From Dyadobacter diqingensis (GTDB taxonomy: Bacteria; Bacteroidota; Bacteroidia; Cytophagales; Spirosomataceae): a stretch of DNA of 64,000 nt. The notes below the pieces were generated by a model. The model was not told the DNA's origin. It worked only from the letters and a program-made list of their open reading frames with translations, and ran no database searches. The stretch's first letter is position 1. Every line of letters starts with the position of its first letter. Both the position numbers and the translations under genes were made by a program. The stretch is taken from assembly GCF_024220585.1 (NCBI RefSeq), contig NZ_JAMXKF010000005.1:289-64288 (forward strand), given 5' to 3'. Shown here in pieces: positions 61,443 to 64,000 of the stretch.

Positions 61443-62540
61443 ATGAAACTATTAAATGAAGCAGCATTAGGAAATGTAATGCTGAAAAATGGAATGGCTA
61501 TGGCGCCAATGACCCGTAGTCGTGCTAATGATGAGGGCGTTGTTGGGGAATCAACGGTCTTGTATTATACACAAAGAGCTGGTGCCGGGTTAATTATTTC
61601 GGAAGGTCTCAATATTTCAGAGCAAGCAAAGGGAAGTCCTTTTACACCTGGTATTTACAATCAGGAACAAATCAATGCCTGGGAAAAGGTAACGAAATCG
61701 GTTCATGATAATAAAGGTTTGATCTATGCGCAGTTATGGCATACGGGGCGTGTCGGGCACTCGTCGGTAAAGAACGGTGAACTTCCTGTTGCTCCTTCGG
61801 CAATCGCTATTGAGGGCCAGCAGCATTTTACCGGCGACGGGATGAAAGACTATGAAACTCCGCGTGCATTAAGTATGGAAGAAATCAAACAAACGATTCA
61901 GGATTATAAACAAGCAGCGATCAACGCCATCGAAGCAGGTTTTGACGGTGTTGAACTGCACGCCGCCTTCGGTTATCTTCCCAACCAGTTTCTGGCAGAC
62001 AGTGCCAATCAAAGAACTGATGAATATGGCGGAAGTATAGAAAATCGTAATCGGTTTGTATTGGAGGTCATGCGGGAATTGGCAGGCGCGATCGGCGGCG
62101 ACAGGGTAGCCATCAAACTGTCGCCGACGATTCCGTATAACAATATTATACATACAGATCCGACCGCTCAATTCACAGCATTAATTACGGCGCTGGATGA
62201 TATCCCGTTGGCCTATATACACTTGATGAATTCTCTTTACCCTTTGGACCAGTTGCCTCATTATCCTGAAAATGTACTGGAAACTTTTGGTAAACTGACC
62301 CGGCATACAATCATCGCAAATGGTGGATATAATGCTCAGACAGGGGAGGAGGAACTGGAAAAAGGCATTGCAAAAATCATTTCTTACGGTGCATTATTTT
62401 TAGCAAATCCGGATTTGCCAAAACGCTTCGAGTTGGAGTCAATTCTGAATGAGCCTGATCGGGCTACGATGTTTGGTGGCGGTGAAAAAGGATATACCGA
62501 CTACCCATTTTTAAGTGCCAACCAATACTCAGAAGCATGA
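61443..62540 (+). CDS. Old Yellow Enzyme-family ene-reductase
   Basis: The ATG at 61443 is preferred over a TTG at 61437, giving 365 residues. The FMN TIM barrel is shown by APMTRSRAND, YAQLWHTGRVGH near 95-106 and VELHAAFGYLPNQFLADSANQRTDEYGGSIENR near 170-202. In relatives the substrate pair is His plus His or Asn (HxxH/N); here His173 is kept but the second position is Phe176, while the Tyr proton donor (Tyr178) is kept. It probably reduces activated double bonds or quinones with NAD(P)H. It shares control with the pirin gene. Confidence 0.9.
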   Translation: MKLLNEAALGNVMLKNGMAMAPMTRSRANDEGVVGESTVLYYTQRAGAGLIISEGLNISEQAKGSPFTPGIYNQEQINAWEKVTKSVHDNKGLIYAQLWHTGRVGHSSVKNGELPVAPSAIAIEGQQHFTGDGMKDYETPRALSMEEIKQTIQDYKQAAINAIEAGFDGVELHAAFGYLPNQFLADSANQRTDEYGGSIENRNRFVLEVMRELAGAIGGDRVAIKLSPTIPYNNIIHTDPTAQFTALITALDDIPLAYIHLMNSLYPLDQLPHYPENVLETFGKLTRHTIIANGGYNAQTGEEELEKGIAKIISYGALFLANPDLPKRFELESILNEPDRATMFGGGEKGYTDYPFLSANQYSEA

Positions 62541-62604
62541 TAACAGTGTTAGAAGCATCTGAGAATTGTTGATTCGTTAACAAAAGATTGGCTGAGTGCA
62601 CATT

Positions 62605-62640
62605 AAAACAGAAGTGACTTTTATTAGCCGCTTCTGTTTT
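62605..62640. terminator. Bidirectional terminator between the ene-reductase and dihydrolipoyl dehydrogenase genes
   Basis: AAAACAGAAG (62605-62614) pairs perfectly with CTTCTGTTTT (62631-62640), with T or A runs at both ends of the stem. It lies between two convergent stop codons and can serve both genes. Confidence 0.82.
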
Positions 62641-62665
62641 TTAAGGTAGTAGCCCGATATATCCT

Positions 62666-64000
62666 CTACAAGTTGAGCGAGCCTCGTCCGGATGCCATTA
62701 GAAATGCCTCTTTGAGCGCTTCTGCATAGGTGGGGTGCGCATAGGAAATGGTAGACGAAGCGCTGTCAGTCACTTCAAATTCCATAATGGTGACTGCCTG
62801 AGCTATTAGGTCAGCTGCGCGGGCACCGATGATATGTACGCCGAGCACCTCTCCGTACTTGGGATCGGATAAGACCTTGGCAAAGCCGGATGTGTCACCC
62901 GCGGCGCGCCCCCTGCCACTCGCAGAGAAAGGAAACTTTCCCTTGTTGTAAGGAATGTTACGCTCTTTAAGCTGTTCTTCTGTTAACCCTACGCTCGCCA
63001 CTTCCGGCCAGCTGTACACAACCCCCGGTATCCGGTCATAGTCGATATGATGTTTGATGCCGTGCATCCCCTCCACAGCAATAATGGCTTCATCCTCTGC
63101 TTTATGGGCGAGCATAGGACCTTTGATCACATCACCGATTGCGTATACGTTCGGTACGGAAGTCTGGAAAGCTTCGTTGGTGACGATTCGTCCCCGGTCA
63201 TCTTTGATGATATTTGTATTTTCGAGACCCAGACCGTCTGTGTAAGGTTTTCTGCCTACGGCTACCATACAATAGTCTGTTATGATCTCCTGTTGTTTTC
63301 CTTCTGAGCCGGTGAATTTGACGGTCACCTGTTTCCCATTGCTGACGGCGGCATCCACGCGCTGACTGAGCAGAATTTCGATTCCCGATTTGACAAGTAT
63401 TTTTTTCAATTCCGTCGTGACTTCCCGGTCCATGGTAGGAACCAGATTGGCTGCATATTCGATGATCGTCACCTTTGTCCCTAAACGCGCGTAGACCGAA
63501 GCCATTTCTACACCAATAACCCCGCCGCCGATGATTGACATCGTAGCCGGGATCTCATTCAGCGATAGCGCCTCGGTAGAAGAAATAATCCGCTTTTTAT
63601 CGATGACCGCGTTGGGAAGCGATATTGGTTTCGAGCCTGTTGCAATGATCGTATAGCGGCTTTGATATTCCTGTTCTGTCCCTTCCGCCGATTTCACGAT
63701 GATTTTGTCGTTACTGGCAAAACGTGCAGTCCCATAAATGATCGTAATTTTGTTTTTCTTCATCAGAAAATTGATTCCGGCCACATTCTGCGACACGACC
63801 TCGGTTTTGCGGCCAAAGAACTTATCAATATCAATGGACAAATCCTTCAATTGAATACCAAATGAGCCGAATCTCGTTTCTGCATTATGATAATGTTCAG
63901 AACTGTCCAGCAAGGCCTTCGCCGGGATGCACCCCACATTGGTGCAGGTGCCACCCAGACTATTATATTTTTCAATAATGGCGGTTTTAAAGCCCAGCTG
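62666..64000 (-). CDS. lpdA: Dihydrolipoyl dehydrogenase (E3), N-terminus outside window
   Basis: The frame stays open to the right edge: 445 codons are visible, reading QLGFKTAIIEKYNSLGG then the redox-active disulfide TCTNVGCIPAK. The conserved NAD-binding IGGGVIGVEMA and FAD-binding YAIGDVIKGPMLAHKAEDE are present, and the dimer-interface end has ISYAHPTYAEALKEA with the catalytic His-Pro. The protein is the flavoprotein that reoxidises lipoamide in 2-oxoacid dehydrogenase or glycine cleavage complexes. Only about 20-25 N-terminal residues are missing. Confidence 0.93.
   Translation of the reverse strand, partial: QLGFKTAIIEKYNSLGGTCTNVGCIPAKALLDSSEHYHNAETRFGSFGIQLKDLSIDIDKFFGRKTEVVSQNVAGINFLMKKNKITIIYGTARFASNDKIIVKSAEGTEQEYQSRYTIIATGSKPISLPNAVIDKKRIISSTEALSLNEIPATMSIIGGGVIGVEMASVYARLGTKVTIIEYAANLVPTMDREVTTELKKILVKSGIEILLSQRVDAAVSNGKQVTVKFTGSEGKQQEIITDYCMVAVGRKPYTDGLGLENTNIIKDDRGRIVTNEAFQTSVPNVYAIGDVIKGPMLAHKAEDEAIIAVEGMHGIKHHIDYDRIPGVVYSWPEVASVGLTEEQLKERNIPYNKGKFPFSASGRGRAAGDTSGFAKVLSDPKYGEVLGVHIIGARAADLIAQAVTIMEFEVTDSASSTISYAHPTYAEALKEAFLMASGRGSLNL

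Overview
The window reads as a chromosomal segment of a Bacteroidota bacterium of the order Cytophagales, most like Dyadobacter or a close relative (genus inferred from gene content only). The signs are two SusC/SusD outer-membrane pairs, one with a FecR anti-sigma factor and an ECF sigma factor, two proteins with type IX secretion (T9SS) C-terminal sorting domains, many Sec signal peptides ending in Q, and little Shine-Dalgarno sequence. No rRNA, tRNA, CRISPR array, insertion sequence or prophage was recognised.

Layout. 1-7.6 kb (minus strand): a partial DUF2252 gene, two periplasmic serine hydrolases (the second with a small membrane protein and a double palindromic operator), a small T9SS-sorted protein beside a Sec-exported Hcp-fold protein, and an exported phosphodiesterase. 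7.8-13.9 kb: a SusC/SusD pair divergent from a TetR regulator that has a good palindromic operator, then a small membrane protein. 14.7-20.2 kb (minus): an eight-gene set of small-molecule and detoxification enzymes (isochorismatase-like hydrolase, unknown protein, frameshifted epoxide hydrolase, MBL hydrolase, NTF2-like protein, SDR, tautomerase, YceI), headed by two Crp-type boxes. 20.8-27.7 kb (minus): ECF sigma, FecR, STN-containing SusC, SusD. 28.0-31.5 kb: a heterodimeric ABC exporter with one degenerate ATP site. 31.9-34.0 kb: a membrane-inserted patatin phospholipase.

34.4-38.8 kb: a GAF sigma54 activator, a VOC protein and an NmrA-like reductase preceded by a textbook -24/-12 promoter. 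39.1-42.3 kb: two YCII proteins, a PfkB-like protein with a broken catalytic motif, a 71-residue protein and a bestrophin channel. 42.8-44.6 kb: an LpxR-like lipid A deacylase. 45.2-52.1 kb: two NarL-type regulators (one without the phospho-acceptor Asp), a 1.27 kb non-coding region with a strong palindrome and a structured leader, and a 1361-residue repeat adhesin sorted by T9SS. 52.9-58.6 kb: a glycan assembly cluster (five glycosyltransferases, an FdtA/QdtA-type isomerase, a TIGR04325 methyltransferase). 58.6-62.5 kb: two HxlR regulators, each divergent from redox genes (SDR; pirin and Old Yellow Enzyme). The window ends inside a dihydrolipoyl dehydrogenase gene.

No single undescribed system is proven here. 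The strongest leads are the exported Hcp-fold plus mini-T9SS pair, the sigma54 activator with its apparent target promoter, the Crp-boxed detoxification operon, and the cassette built around the PfkB-like pseudo-kinase.
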